From CAYUQT01 sp964596165 (GTDB taxonomy: Bacteria; Planctomycetota; Phycisphaerae; UBA1845; JAFGLZ01), in NCBI GenBank assembly GCA_964596165.1, contig CAZQTW010000053.1, positions 1 through 44,586 of the forward strand: 44,586 nt of DNA, in the 5' to 3' direction. Every line of letters starts with the position of its first letter. Positions within the stretch are counted from its first letter, which is position 1. This document shows positions 34,416 through 42,776 of the stretch, piece by piece. Made by a program: the position numbers and the translations under genes. The notes beneath the pieces are model-generated. The model searched no databases and was not told where the DNA came from. It was given only the letters and a program-made list of their open reading frames with translations.

Positions 34416-37043
34416 CTACGGGCAAGCGTCGACCTCACGGTCGGATGCCGCTTGAAGGCAGACTTGCGTCAGCAGCTCGATTTGTTCCTCAATGCGATCG
34501 AGTTGCGCTTGGTCCTTGGCAGACAAGGCCAGCGTCTTCGCCGCCTGCACGATCGCAGTCATGCCATGGCCGCCGGCGGCAACCTTCAATTGATGGGCTA
34601 GCCCAACGACCGTATCGAAGTCTCGACGAACCACGGCACGATGTATGGCCGCCACCCGTTCCGGAAGCTGTTCGATGAATGTGTCCACAAATTCCACCCT
34701 GTCGGGGCAATCAAGCGTGAAACCGACGGGCCGGCACCTCGTTGTATGCGAAAGCTTTTCCGGCGCGGCTCTCTTTCGGAGAAGGGTGTGGATGACCTCG
34801 AGCAGTCTGACCCGGTCGATCGGCTTGGACGCATAATCGTCGCAACCCGCCTCCATGCACTTGGCGCGGTCGGACGCCATGGCGTGCGCCGTCAAGGCAA
34901 CGATGGGGCCTTGATAACCCTTCGCGCGGAGGATTCGGGTGGCCTCATAACCGTCGAGGACGGGCATTTGCATGTCCATTAGGATCAGGTCAAAGGGACG
35001 GCCTTCCTCACCGGCCTTCGTGACCCTATCGACGGCGATTGCTCCGTTCTCCGCCACGTCAACCTCGGCGCCCGCCTTTCTCAGGAAGAACGAGACGAGC
35101 CGCTGATTGTCGGGACCGTCTTCGGCGAGTAGGATTCGTCCGCTGAGTTTCACGCCTTCTGAGGCAGCCATGGGCTCGATGGGCTTGCCGCCGGCTGCGG
35201 CGACATCCATCGACTCGGCCATGTCCACACCCTCCAGTGGGCCGGTTTCAAATGTCACCGAGAAGGTGCTTCCTTCACCCCGGACACTTCGCACGCTAAT
35301 GTCGCCGCCCAGCATTTGCAGCAACCGTTTGGAGATGGCCAATCCCAGGCCGCTTCCTCCGAAGCGACGGGTCGTAGAACTGTCGGCCTGTGCAAAGGGC
35401 GTGAACAACCGGCCGATTTGCGATTCATCCATGCCGATGCCCGTGTCGAGAACGTCGATCTGAAGATGAGGATTCGACGATCCGACAGGGTCGACCAGTC
35501 TGACGATCAACCGTACACCACCTTGCTCGGTAAATTTGATGGCGTTGCCCACCAGGTTGACCAGGATCTGACGCAGCCTCGTGGGATCGCTCAGGATTGT
35601 CTTCGGAATGGGGCCTACGTATTCCACCGTCATGGACAGGTTCTTGCCGGCCGCCCGAACCTGCATCAGTGAGGCGACCTCCTCGACGATGTCCCTCGGC
35701 GAGCACGGGATTCGTTCCACGGTCATCAGCCCCGCCTCGATCTTGGACAGGTCGAGGATGTCATTGATGATGGTCAGCAGGTGTTCTCCGTTTCGGTGGA
35801 TCGTCTGAATACACTTGTTCCTTTCGTCCTGGGAAAGATCCGGATCAAGAAGCAATTCGGTATACCCCAGGATGGCCGTCATCGGCGTACGTATCTCGTG
35901 GCTCATGTTGGCCAGGAATTCACTCTTGGAACTGTTTGCGGCCTCGGCGACGGCTTTGGCCTCCGTCAACTCCCGGTTCACGGCGACGAGACTGACCTGC
36001 TGAGCCTTCATCTGCTGACGTTGCGCCTCCAGCTCCATGTTCTTCGTTTTCAGCAATTGCGCATGGTCCCGCAGTTGTTCCTCCACACGTTTTCGTCCGG
36101 CGATTTCCGCCTCCATTCGCGCATTCGCGTCCGTCAGTTCGGCGGTGCGTTCGGCCACCCGCGATTCAAGCTGAGCCTGCAGGGCTTTTAGCCGATCGAC
36201 GAGAGCGCCGAAGTTCGCGGCAACCTCGCTGATTTCATCCTGTCCCCCCAGCTCAACGGGCATCCTCCCGCACCGGTCGGGCTGTTCGACGACCCTGCGA
36301 AAGTGGGATGCCATCAAAGCGAGCCGCCGTGAGACCAGGACACGAAAGATCAAGGCAATGGCTCCAAAGAGCAGCACCACGCCGGCGGCCATGGCTATGC
36401 ATTGCTTGGTCGCGTCCCATGCCATGGCTTTGTTGAGCTTCTCCAGCGGAACGGCCACCGTGTCCAGTCCCATGACATCGCCGAGAACCCGGTTGAAGCC
36501 CGCCTTCTCGCCGTACAGTTCACGCAACGATGCCGGAGCATCCTCGGCTCGCCCATGACAACGCAGACAACTCTTCTCGACCCTTCGGGCGCTGAAGAGG
36601 GCCAGGTGCTTTCGGCCATCCAGAGAGATCTCTCCCTGCCACGACTTGGCCCGCGGATTCTTCCTGAAGTACTCGATGATTCTCAACTCATCAGGACCGG
36701 CTTGGTTCGCCGGGTTTCGCGGATTGTCCGAGGAGAACTTGATCACGTAGTCCGGAAACCTCTTCCGCACCTCCTCGAAGACACTTCGAGCCACGAATGA
36801 GGTTGACATCGTCTCGGGGATGAATCCCTCCGGGTCGACATGTTGCTCCATAATCGGACGAATGTGATCGGCCACGTATTTTCGTATCGCCAGATCGAAC
36901 TCCAATCCGAGCGCTACCTGCTGGGCAAGTGATTCCTTGATGTGCCTGCGAGCGGCCGCACCGGTGCTGTACATGACAAAAGCGCAGAAGGCCACGGTAA
37001 ACCCGCCGACAACGATCAGGAACCGACTGCTAATACTTCTCAT
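34416..37043 (-). CDS. Hybrid histidine kinase with heme-c-type sensor domain, receiver and HPt
   Basis: The 875-residue kinase starts at ATG 37043 (GGAAGG upstream). The order is: helix 1 (9-26), a periplasmic Tll0287/DUF3365-like sensor with CLRCH at 159-163 (the CxxCH motif that binds covalent heme), helix 2 (217-237), HAMP-like stalk, coiled coil, HisKA with phospho-His382 (SHEIRTP), HATPase with N500 and DTGIGM (533-538), receiver with phospho-Asp690 (LILMDMQMP) and HPt with His817 (AHQLK). This makes a complete phosphorelay within one protein. The heme suggests sensing of redox state or a gas. No separate response regulator lies nearby, so the output is unknown. Its 3' end faces the GH172 gene. 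Confidence 0.9.
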   Translation of the reverse strand: MRSISSRFLIVVGGFTVAFCAFVMYSTGAAARRHIKESLAQQVALGLEFDLAIRKYVADHIRPIMEQHVDPEGFIPETMSTSFVARSVFEEVRKRFPDYVIKFSSDNPRNPANQAGPDELRIIEYFRKNPRAKSWQGEISLDGRKHLALFSARRVEKSCLRCHGRAEDAPASLRELYGEKAGFNRVLGDVMGLDTVAVPLEKLNKAMAWDATKQCIAMAAGVVLLFGAIALIFRVLVSRRLALMASHFRRVVEQPDRCGRMPVELGGQDEISEVAANFGALVDRLKALQAQLESRVAERTAELTDANARMEAEIAGRKRVEEQLRDHAQLLKTKNMELEAQRQQMKAQQVSLVAVNRELTEAKAVAEAANSSKSEFLANMSHEIRTPMTAILGYTELLLDPDLSQDERNKCIQTIHRNGEHLLTIINDILDLSKIEAGLMTVERIPCSPRDIVEEVASLMQVRAAGKNLSMTVEYVGPIPKTILSDPTRLRQILVNLVGNAIKFTEQGGVRLIVRLVDPVGSSNPHLQIDVLDTGIGMDESQIGRLFTPFAQADSSTTRRFGGSGLGLAISKRLLQMLGGDISVRSVRGEGSTFSVTFETGPLEGVDMAESMDVAAAGGKPIEPMAASEGVKLSGRILLAEDGPDNQRLVSFFLRKAGAEVDVAENGAIAVDRVTKAGEEGRPFDLILMDMQMPVLDGYEATRILRAKGYQGPIVALTAHAMASDRAKCMEAGCDDYASKPIDRVRLLEVIHTLLRKRAAPEKLSHTTRCRPVGFTLDCPDRVEFVDTFIEQLPERVAAIHRAVVRRDFDTVVGLAHQLKVAAGGHGMTAIVQAAKTLALSAKDQAQLDRIEEQIELLTQVCLQAASDREVDACP

Positions 37044-37452
37044 CGGGCCTTCCGGAACACGTATGGCTAAGCGAGGCAATGCACGAACGTCCCGCTCGCG
37101 AAAGAAAGGCAAGGGAGCGCGGAATCGTCTGCCTCGGACCCCAGAAGGGCTAGTGCTCTTATCGACATGGAGAACGCACGAAATCCGTTGATGGGACGGC
37201 TCGGAGTTGGAGACTGCTGGAGCGAGTCCACCGCGATCACAGAGCGCCACACCTAATACAGCAATACTTGCATCCTTACGGCGCGTCTTGAGTCGAGCTT
37301 CTTAGCCGGATACTAGGGATCTTCGCAATCTGAATAGCCGGCTTATTTCGTCACCGCATGACGTGTTCGGACTCGAGATCATCGGCGTGAGGTGGCAACC
37401 CTTCCTGCGATGACGCATGGACACCGCGCAAGTGCCACCGTTGTCGGCGGCT
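37044..37452. other. Intergenic region upstream of the hybrid kinase gene
   Basis: About 410 bases separate the kinase start from the stop of the SEC-C protein gene. No plausible coding frame was seen. GGTGGCA (37391-37397) and TGCCACC (37433-37439) are inverted repeats with a 35-nt loop that includes TGCGATGACGCA; this may be a weak end signal of the efp-secA operon. No clear sigma-70 promoter was found for the kinase. Confidence 0.45.
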
Positions 37453-37728
37453 CTATGTCTTCTCCTTCTGTCTTTTGGCCAGTTCGATACAGTGATCATG
37501 GCCGGCCTTGCCGCAACACTGTTTGAACTTCAGTACCTTGCCGCCCGGGTCGGTCTTGCCCATAGGACATGGTGCGTTGCGGCTAACCTTTCCTGCCTCC
37601 GCATGGATCGGTTCGACAGGCGGAGGAAGCTGCGGTTCCTCTTCGGTAGGCAACGAACGGGCGTGCTGATCCTCCTTGCGCTTCTTGCTCAGGAAACGTT
37701 CACGAAACCAGTCGCCGCCCTTGGCCAT
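37453..37728 (-). CDS. Small SEC-C-motif-like protein downstream of secA
   Basis: The 91-residue basic protein ends with a modified SEC-C zinc-binding motif: SRNAPCPMGK then a 12-residue loop and FKQCCGKAGHDHC. Compared with the SecA tail (CPCGSGKKYKKCC, in the neighbouring gene), the second Cys is Met56 and the loop is longer. Extra ligands His77, His79 and Cys80 follow. In SecA this motif binds zinc and helps contact SecB or the ribosome. The ATG at 37728 has AAGGTG 9 nt upstream; the SecA stop is 56 nt further upstream. It may be a helper of export or an independent SEC-C protein; function is inferred from motif and position only. Confidence 0.7.
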   Translation of the reverse strand: MAKGGDWFRERFLSKKRKEDQHARSLPTEEEPQLPPPVEPIHAEAGKVSRNAPCPMGKTDPGGKVLKFKQCCGKAGHDHCIELAKRQKEKT

Positions 37729-37784
37729 GAGTGAACACCTTTCCCTTCGTGATTTTCGCTCCCGAACCGGGAGCGATCTCCAGG

Positions 37785-40700
37785 CTACTCTCTCTTGCCC
37801 ACACCGCAGCACTTCTTGTATTTCTTGCCGCTACCGCAAGGACACGGGTCGTTTCGCCCCACCTTGGGCTGTTCGCGGCGGAAGGTCTGGGGCTTGCCGC
37901 CCTCGCCCTGCGGGCCCAGTGCCGCTTGTTGGTCCTCACTGAAGCCGATGTTGGTGGCCTCATCGTGGCGAGCGGCAATGCCGCGATACACGCTCGAAAC
38001 AGAACCGCCAAGGCGGGCGCGGAAGATGGTCGCGGTGACCCGTTCGCGAAGGCGATCCATCATCTCGTTGTACATCCGCATGCCTTCGCGCTTGTACTCG
38101 ACTTTGGGGTCTCGCTCCGCATAACCTCGCAAGCCGATGGCCGACTTGAGCAAGTCCATCTCATACATGTGGTCCTTCCACTCGTCATCCAATGACGAGG
38201 TCAGAACCACTTGTTCCAGTCGCGTCAATTCATAGCGAAGCAGTCGTCGGCCGATTCGAAGGATCGCCTCGCGGACATCACCGTTGCCGGCATGAACCAA
38301 GTCCTCGCCTCTGGCCAGGACCTCACCGAATCGCTGCCGTACCCAGTCAAGCAATTCGGCTCCCTGGTGTTCCTTGATCGCCTGGTCGACCTCCCGGTCC
38401 AAGCGGCCGTTGTCAAACCATTCGCGGTTCATGGCCACCAAGGTGTCGTAGAGTTCACGAGGACTCTTGCTCTGAACGTCCTCCAGCCTCCACCCGACGT
38501 TGTACTTCCCGTTCACCCACCGGACGATTCGATCGGCGGCGTAGACGCCGTCCTGGACGGAGTTCGGACCGAACGTGGAATCCAGCAATTCCTCGACCGG
38601 ATAGGTCACCTCGCGCTCATGATAGGCCTTGCGAACAATCTCTCGAAGCGTTCGAGCGGTCGCTTCCGTTTCCGCGGCGGCGAGGTCTTGCTGACGCACT
38701 TCCACGCCGAACTGGGTCCGAGCCCATTCGGCCAGTCGGGCCAGTGGGAATCGCTCATCCAACAGGGGCTCGACGGCGGATAGATCGGCCTTATCAATCT
38801 GTTCATTCGCCGCGGCCAGAATGGTCGATTGAATCTCCTCGGGAGACATCTTCTTGAGCCTGTTCTCGCTGATGTTGGCTCCGTAGCGGGCGGCCCACTT
38901 GCTGAGCCCGCGAAGGTCCCATTCGCCGGGATCGACGTCGGGGTCGACATATTCTCCGACGGATCGCGAAATAGCGGTCTGGGCTTCCTCGCGTGCTTGC
39001 TCACGGATGCTTAGAATCGCCGATTGCGCGTCATCGGCATCGATGTGTTTGGCGTCGATGGGAATGCCCAACTGCCGCTGCGCCCACTGAACGACGGCTA
39101 TTCGGCGGAAATCCGGATCGAGGAACGTACCGACGGCCTGGTCGATGGTGTCATCGATCATCTTCCAGATGAGCTCATCGAGCCGCTCGCCCTGAAGGAC
39201 GCGTTGTCGACGTTTATAGAAGTCGCGCCGCTGATAATCCCAGACTTCATCGTATTCGAGCAGTTGCTTGCGAATACCGAAGTTTCTCTCTTCGACCTTC
39301 TTTTGCGCCCGTTGGATGGCCTTGCTGACGTGCTTGTCTTCCAGCGCCATGCCGCCCGACATGCCCAGCCTCTCCAGCAGGGCGATCATCTTCTCGCCCA
39401 TGAACATCCGCATCAGATCGTCCTGAAGCGAGAGGAAGAACCGGCTGCTGCCCGGATCGCCCTGGCGGCCGGACCGACCGCGAAGCTGATTGTCGATCCG
39501 CCGCGCCTCGTGCCTCTCGGTACCGACGATGTGCAATCCACAAGGCGAGTTCAGCCCGCAAATGTGCCGTCCGAAGCGGGGGAACCGCGAATCCACCTTC
39601 GGCTTAAAGCATTGCGCGCAATGGGTCTTCGGATCGTACTCGTCACAGTGAATGCAGCATTTGGTTGCCCTTCGTTCATCCTCGCTCCGGCGCTCGACGA
39701 TCCGCTCATACCCTTTCTCGTCGAACTCCAGACGTCCGATGCAAGCCGGATTGACCACGCCGGCCTCGAGCTTGATGTCGGTCCCTCGGCCGGCCATGTT
39801 CGTGGCGATGGTCACGTTGCCCAACAACGAGTCCTTCTTGCCGCGCGGAGGCACGTGACGATGCCCTGCCTTGGCGACGATCTCCGCCTCGCGAGCATGG
39901 TTCTTTGCATTGAGTACCTCATGCTCGATGCCATACGTCCGCGTCAGCAAGGCCGACAGTTTCTCGCTGTTCTCGACGCTGGTGGTGCCCACCAGCACCG
40001 GTCGACCACTGGCCATCGGACCCATGACGGCGTCGTAGACCGGCGCCAGTTCCTTGTCCGAGCCCTCGCCGCCATCCCAGGCTTTCAGGGCCGCGTTGAT
40101 CCTCGCAATGGCGTCGTCGTCGACCAGTCGTTGGTTCTTGAATTGCGTCAGGACATCCGCCAAGAGCCAGGGCTCGTTGGGCCGCCCCTGACGATGCATC
40201 TCGTTGATCTCTTCGACAATCGCCTCGTACTTGGCCTCAACGCTCCGGTAGATCCGATCGTTGTGATCGATCCGATTGACCGGGCGGTTGGTCGGCACGG
40301 CCGTCACCTCGAGCCGGTAGATCTTCATGAACTCCTCGCTCTCGGTCATGGCCGTACCGGTCATGCCCGCCAATTCGAGGTAGAGCTTGAAGAAGTTCTG
40401 AATGGTGACGGTGGCCACCGTCTGGGTTTGCTCCTTGATGGGAACGCCTTCCTTGGCCTCGATCGCCTGATGGAGCCCCTCGGACCACTGCCGGCCGTGC
40501 TGAAGCCGGCCGGTGAACTCGTCGACGATGATGATCTCGCGATTGGGACCGACCACATAGTCCTTGTCGCGTTCATAGATGACGTGACCGCGGATGGCGT
40601 TCTCCATCAGGTGCCGCACGTGCGTGTTTGACACGTCGGAAAGGCTGCCCAGGCCGAGCTCATTCTGAACGATGATCTCGCCTTCATCGAGCAGACTGGC

Positions 40701-42011
40701 GCTCTTGCGATCCTTCTCGACCTTGTAGTAGTGCCTGTGGCCGATGGCCTCCCCCTCTTCTTGGTCGACCCAGTCGGGATCCGCCTGAAACTTTCGGATG
40801 GCCTGCTCGAACTTCGGGTTCTTGGTCAGTTCGTCCGGAGGATGATCGCCCCATTCGCGGATTCTGGCCGCCGTCTCCTTCTGCGCTTGTTTTTGGAGAT
40901 GGATCAGTTTTCGAGCGATCTGATCCATTATCTTGTATTGTTGCGGATCGTCCTTGGCCGCGCCCGAAATGATCAGCGGCGTTCGGGCCTCGTCGATCAG
41001 GATGCTGTCGACCTCGTCGATGATCGCATAGTCAAGACGGCCCTGGACCTGATCGTCCACCGTCATTTTCATGTTGTCGCGGAGGTAGTCGAAGCCGAAC
41101 TCACTGTTCATGCCGTAGGTGATGTCGCACTCGTAGGCCTTTCGACGTTCTTCGGCCTCCGCGCCCCATGTGCCCATCTCCGCCTGGATATAGCCCACCT
41201 TCACGCCAAGCAGCTCGAAGATCGGGCGAGCAAATTCGGCGTCACGTCGGACCAGGTAGTCGTTGACGGTAACAATGTGCACCTTCCGGCCCGCCAGGAC
41301 ATGCATGTAGGCGGCAAGATAGCAAACGATGGTCTTGCCCTCGCCGGTCTTCATTTCGGCGATCTTGCCGTCGTTGAGGATCCGCCCACCGATGATCTGG
41401 CACTCGAACTGACGATGGTCCTTTGCCCGGCGGGACGCTTCGCGAATCAGCGCAAACGCCTCGGACATGAGCCCGCCCGACGCGCACTCATGGAGGAATG
41501 CCGTCATGCGGTTCCGGTATTCCTTGGTGTAGTAATCCTCGGCCCGCTGCTCGAGGGTCAAACCGTCCCACCAACGATCCAGGGGCGACGCCGCCTCCCG
41601 AACGCGGCGTTTGAGGTCTTCACTCCGGGCCGTCAATTCCGCGTCGCTGAGTTCTCGCAACGTGTCCTCGAGCGGATCGACTTCGCGTCGCACCCACTGC
41701 CGGAGCTTCAAAACCAGTCGATCGTTTCGTCCGGGAAGACAGCGGTAAAGAGCGAAGATGTCAACGATCAGGCAGACCAGCGCCCAGGCGCTGGTCGCCA
41801 TGACCAGAACACCTCGCTGAGCCCCCAACCCACCGGAAGGATCGGTCAGAAAAGCCGCCGGCGTGGCTAGAATGAGAAGGACGAGCACGGCTGTTGCCGT
41901 CACCGCGAGCGATGCGGAGATCCAGCGAATCTTGCCCCGGGCGATCAATTCGCCCACGGTGCTTGTTTGATAGCGGGATAACTGACCGATGGAATCAGGC
42001 ACGGTTCTCAC
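37785..42011 (-). CDS. secA: SecA, unusually long preprotein translocase ATPase with N-terminal membrane segments
   Basis: The 1408-residue ATPase drives Sec export; typical SecA is about 800-950 residues. Its N-terminus carries two hydrophobic helices (about 33-55 and 67-89) before the usual start (RNDRLVLKLRQWV). Walker A is MKTGEGKT (220-227); the IDEVDSILIDEARTPLIISG box, the PTNRP loop and GTDIKL, GRSGRQGDPGSSRFFLS follow. A Cys4 cluster, CIHC then CAQC, is inserted at about residue 785-800, just before ICGLNSPCGLHIVGTERHEARRIDNQ. An extra ~350 residues lie in the helical scaffold region. The C-terminus has the normal SEC-C motif. The start is a GTG at 42011, 15 nt after efp. The whole gene is intact. 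Confidence 0.93.
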   Translation of the reverse strand: MRTVPDSIGQLSRYQTSTVGELIARGKIRWISASLAVTATAVLVLLILATPAAFLTDPSGGLGAQRGVLVMATSAWALVCLIVDIFALYRCLPGRNDRLVLKLRQWVRREVDPLEDTLRELSDAELTARSEDLKRRVREAASPLDRWWDGLTLEQRAEDYYTKEYRNRMTAFLHECASGGLMSEAFALIREASRRAKDHRQFECQIIGGRILNDGKIAEMKTGEGKTIVCYLAAYMHVLAGRKVHIVTVNDYLVRRDAEFARPIFELLGVKVGYIQAEMGTWGAEAEERRKAYECDITYGMNSEFGFDYLRDNMKMTVDDQVQGRLDYAIIDEVDSILIDEARTPLIISGAAKDDPQQYKIMDQIARKLIHLQKQAQKETAARIREWGDHPPDELTKNPKFEQAIRKFQADPDWVDQEEGEAIGHRHYYKVEKDRKSASLLDEGEIIVQNELGLGSLSDVSNTHVRHLMENAIRGHVIYERDKDYVVGPNREIIIVDEFTGRLQHGRQWSEGLHQAIEAKEGVPIKEQTQTVATVTIQNFFKLYLELAGMTGTAMTESEEFMKIYRLEVTAVPTNRPVNRIDHNDRIYRSVEAKYEAIVEEINEMHRQGRPNEPWLLADVLTQFKNQRLVDDDAIARINAALKAWDGGEGSDKELAPVYDAVMGPMASGRPVLVGTTSVENSEKLSALLTRTYGIEHEVLNAKNHAREAEIVAKAGHRHVPPRGKKDSLLGNVTIATNMAGRGTDIKLEAGVVNPACIGRLEFDEKGYERIVERRSEDERRATKCCIHCDEYDPKTHCAQCFKPKVDSRFPRFGRHICGLNSPCGLHIVGTERHEARRIDNQLRGRSGRQGDPGSSRFFLSLQDDLMRMFMGEKMIALLERLGMSGGMALEDKHVSKAIQRAQKKVEERNFGIRKQLLEYDEVWDYQRRDFYKRRQRVLQGERLDELIWKMIDDTIDQAVGTFLDPDFRRIAVVQWAQRQLGIPIDAKHIDADDAQSAILSIREQAREEAQTAISRSVGEYVDPDVDPGEWDLRGLSKWAARYGANISENRLKKMSPEEIQSTILAAANEQIDKADLSAVEPLLDERFPLARLAEWARTQFGVEVRQQDLAAAETEATARTLREIVRKAYHEREVTYPVEELLDSTFGPNSVQDGVYAADRIVRWVNGKYNVGWRLEDVQSKSPRELYDTLVAMNREWFDNGRLDREVDQAIKEHQGAELLDWVRQRFGEVLARGEDLVHAGNGDVREAILRIGRRLLRYELTRLEQVVLTSSLDDEWKDHMYEMDLLKSAIGLRGYAERDPKVEYKREGMRMYNEMMDRLRERVTATIFRARLGGSVSSVYRGIAARHDEATNIGFSEDQQAALGPQGEGGKPQTFRREQPKVGRNDPCPCGSGKKYKKCCGVGKRE

Positions 42012-42026
42012 GTATCCGTGAGCGGC

Positions 42027-42587
42027 CTACTTGGCTCGCTCAACATACTCCCCCGTGCGCGTGTCGACGCGGACCCGTTCGCCGATTTCGATAAACGCGG
42101 GGACCTTGACCCGCGCCCCGGTTTCAAGAAGGGCATCCTTCGGTTGGTTCGTAGCGGTTGCCCCCTTCACGACCGGCGGCGTGTCCTTGACGGTCAGTTC
42201 CACGACGTTGGGCAATTCGGCCGTAACGACCTTGCCCTCGTGAAACTGACACGTCAGCCGCTCATTCTCCTTCAGAAAAGCAATCGAATCGCCCAGGACC
42301 TCCTTGTCCAGCGTCATCTGTTCGTAGGATTCGGTATCCATCACCACAAGGTTCTTGCCGTCCTGGTAAAGGTACTCCATTTCTTTCTGTTCAAGAAACG
42401 GCGTGTCGAGCATGTCGTCCATACGGAACCGGACGTCCAGAATCTGCCCGCTTTTCATGTTCTTCAGCTTCACCTGCATGTAACTGCGCCAGTTACCCTT
42501 CGACATGTGTTGGGCCTCATGCACGATGTAGAGCTCATTGTTGTGAGTGACTGTCCGCCCCTTGCGCAAGTCGCCTGCTTTGATCAT
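42027..42587 (-). CDS. efp: Elongation factor P with atypical tip loop
   Basis: The 186-residue EF-P rescues ribosomes stalled at polyproline runs. The N-terminal KOW-like domain (MIKAGDLRKGRTVTHNNELYIVHEAQH), the middle S1-like OB fold and the C-terminal domain ending ...IEIGERVRVDTRTGEYVERAK fit the family. The tip loop, normally PGKGxAF, reads SKGNWRSYMQ, so the residue matching the modified Lys/Arg34 appears to be Asn32, with Lys30 close by. The frame is open to 42845, but the ATG at 42587 begins the family match, and the promoter at 42634-42662 supports it. secA follows after 15 nt, so efp-secA-SEC-C form one operon. Confidence 0.93.
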   Translation of the reverse strand: MIKAGDLRKGRTVTHNNELYIVHEAQHMSKGNWRSYMQVKLKNMKSGQILDVRFRMDDMLDTPFLEQKEMEYLYQDGKNLVVMDTESYEQMTLDKEVLGDSIAFLKENERLTCQFHEGKVVTAELPNVVELTVKDTPPVVKGATATNQPKDALLETGARVKVPAFIEIGERVRVDTRTGEYVERAK

Positions 42588-42633
42588 GGTCCGCTCATGC
42601 CTCCAGCCGAAAACTCCGGTTCGCAGAATCCGC

Positions 42634-42662
42634 ATTCTCCCAGGCAACGGCGTCCAAGTCAA
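42634..42662 (-). promoter_or_regulatory. Predicted promoter of efp-secA operon
   Basis: On the minus strand TTGACT (42657-42662), 17 nt, then GAGAAT (42634-42639). The start of transcription would be near 42627, about 40 nt upstream of the efp ATG at 42587. Confidence 0.5.
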
Positions 42663-42776
42663 CGCGGTGCTCACGTGAATGAGCCTCGTGTCCCGCCAGG
42701 CATTCTGGTAGATTTCTCTGAAGGGCCGACCCACGGATTCCCTCACGCGGTCGGCCACCCGAGTTGAGAAGGCCCC

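Noticed and set aside
37044..37250. 69-residue extension of the hybrid kinase
   Set aside because: GGAAGG before the ATG at 37043 and the membrane helix immediately after it mark the real start; the extension is low in hydrophobic or family features.
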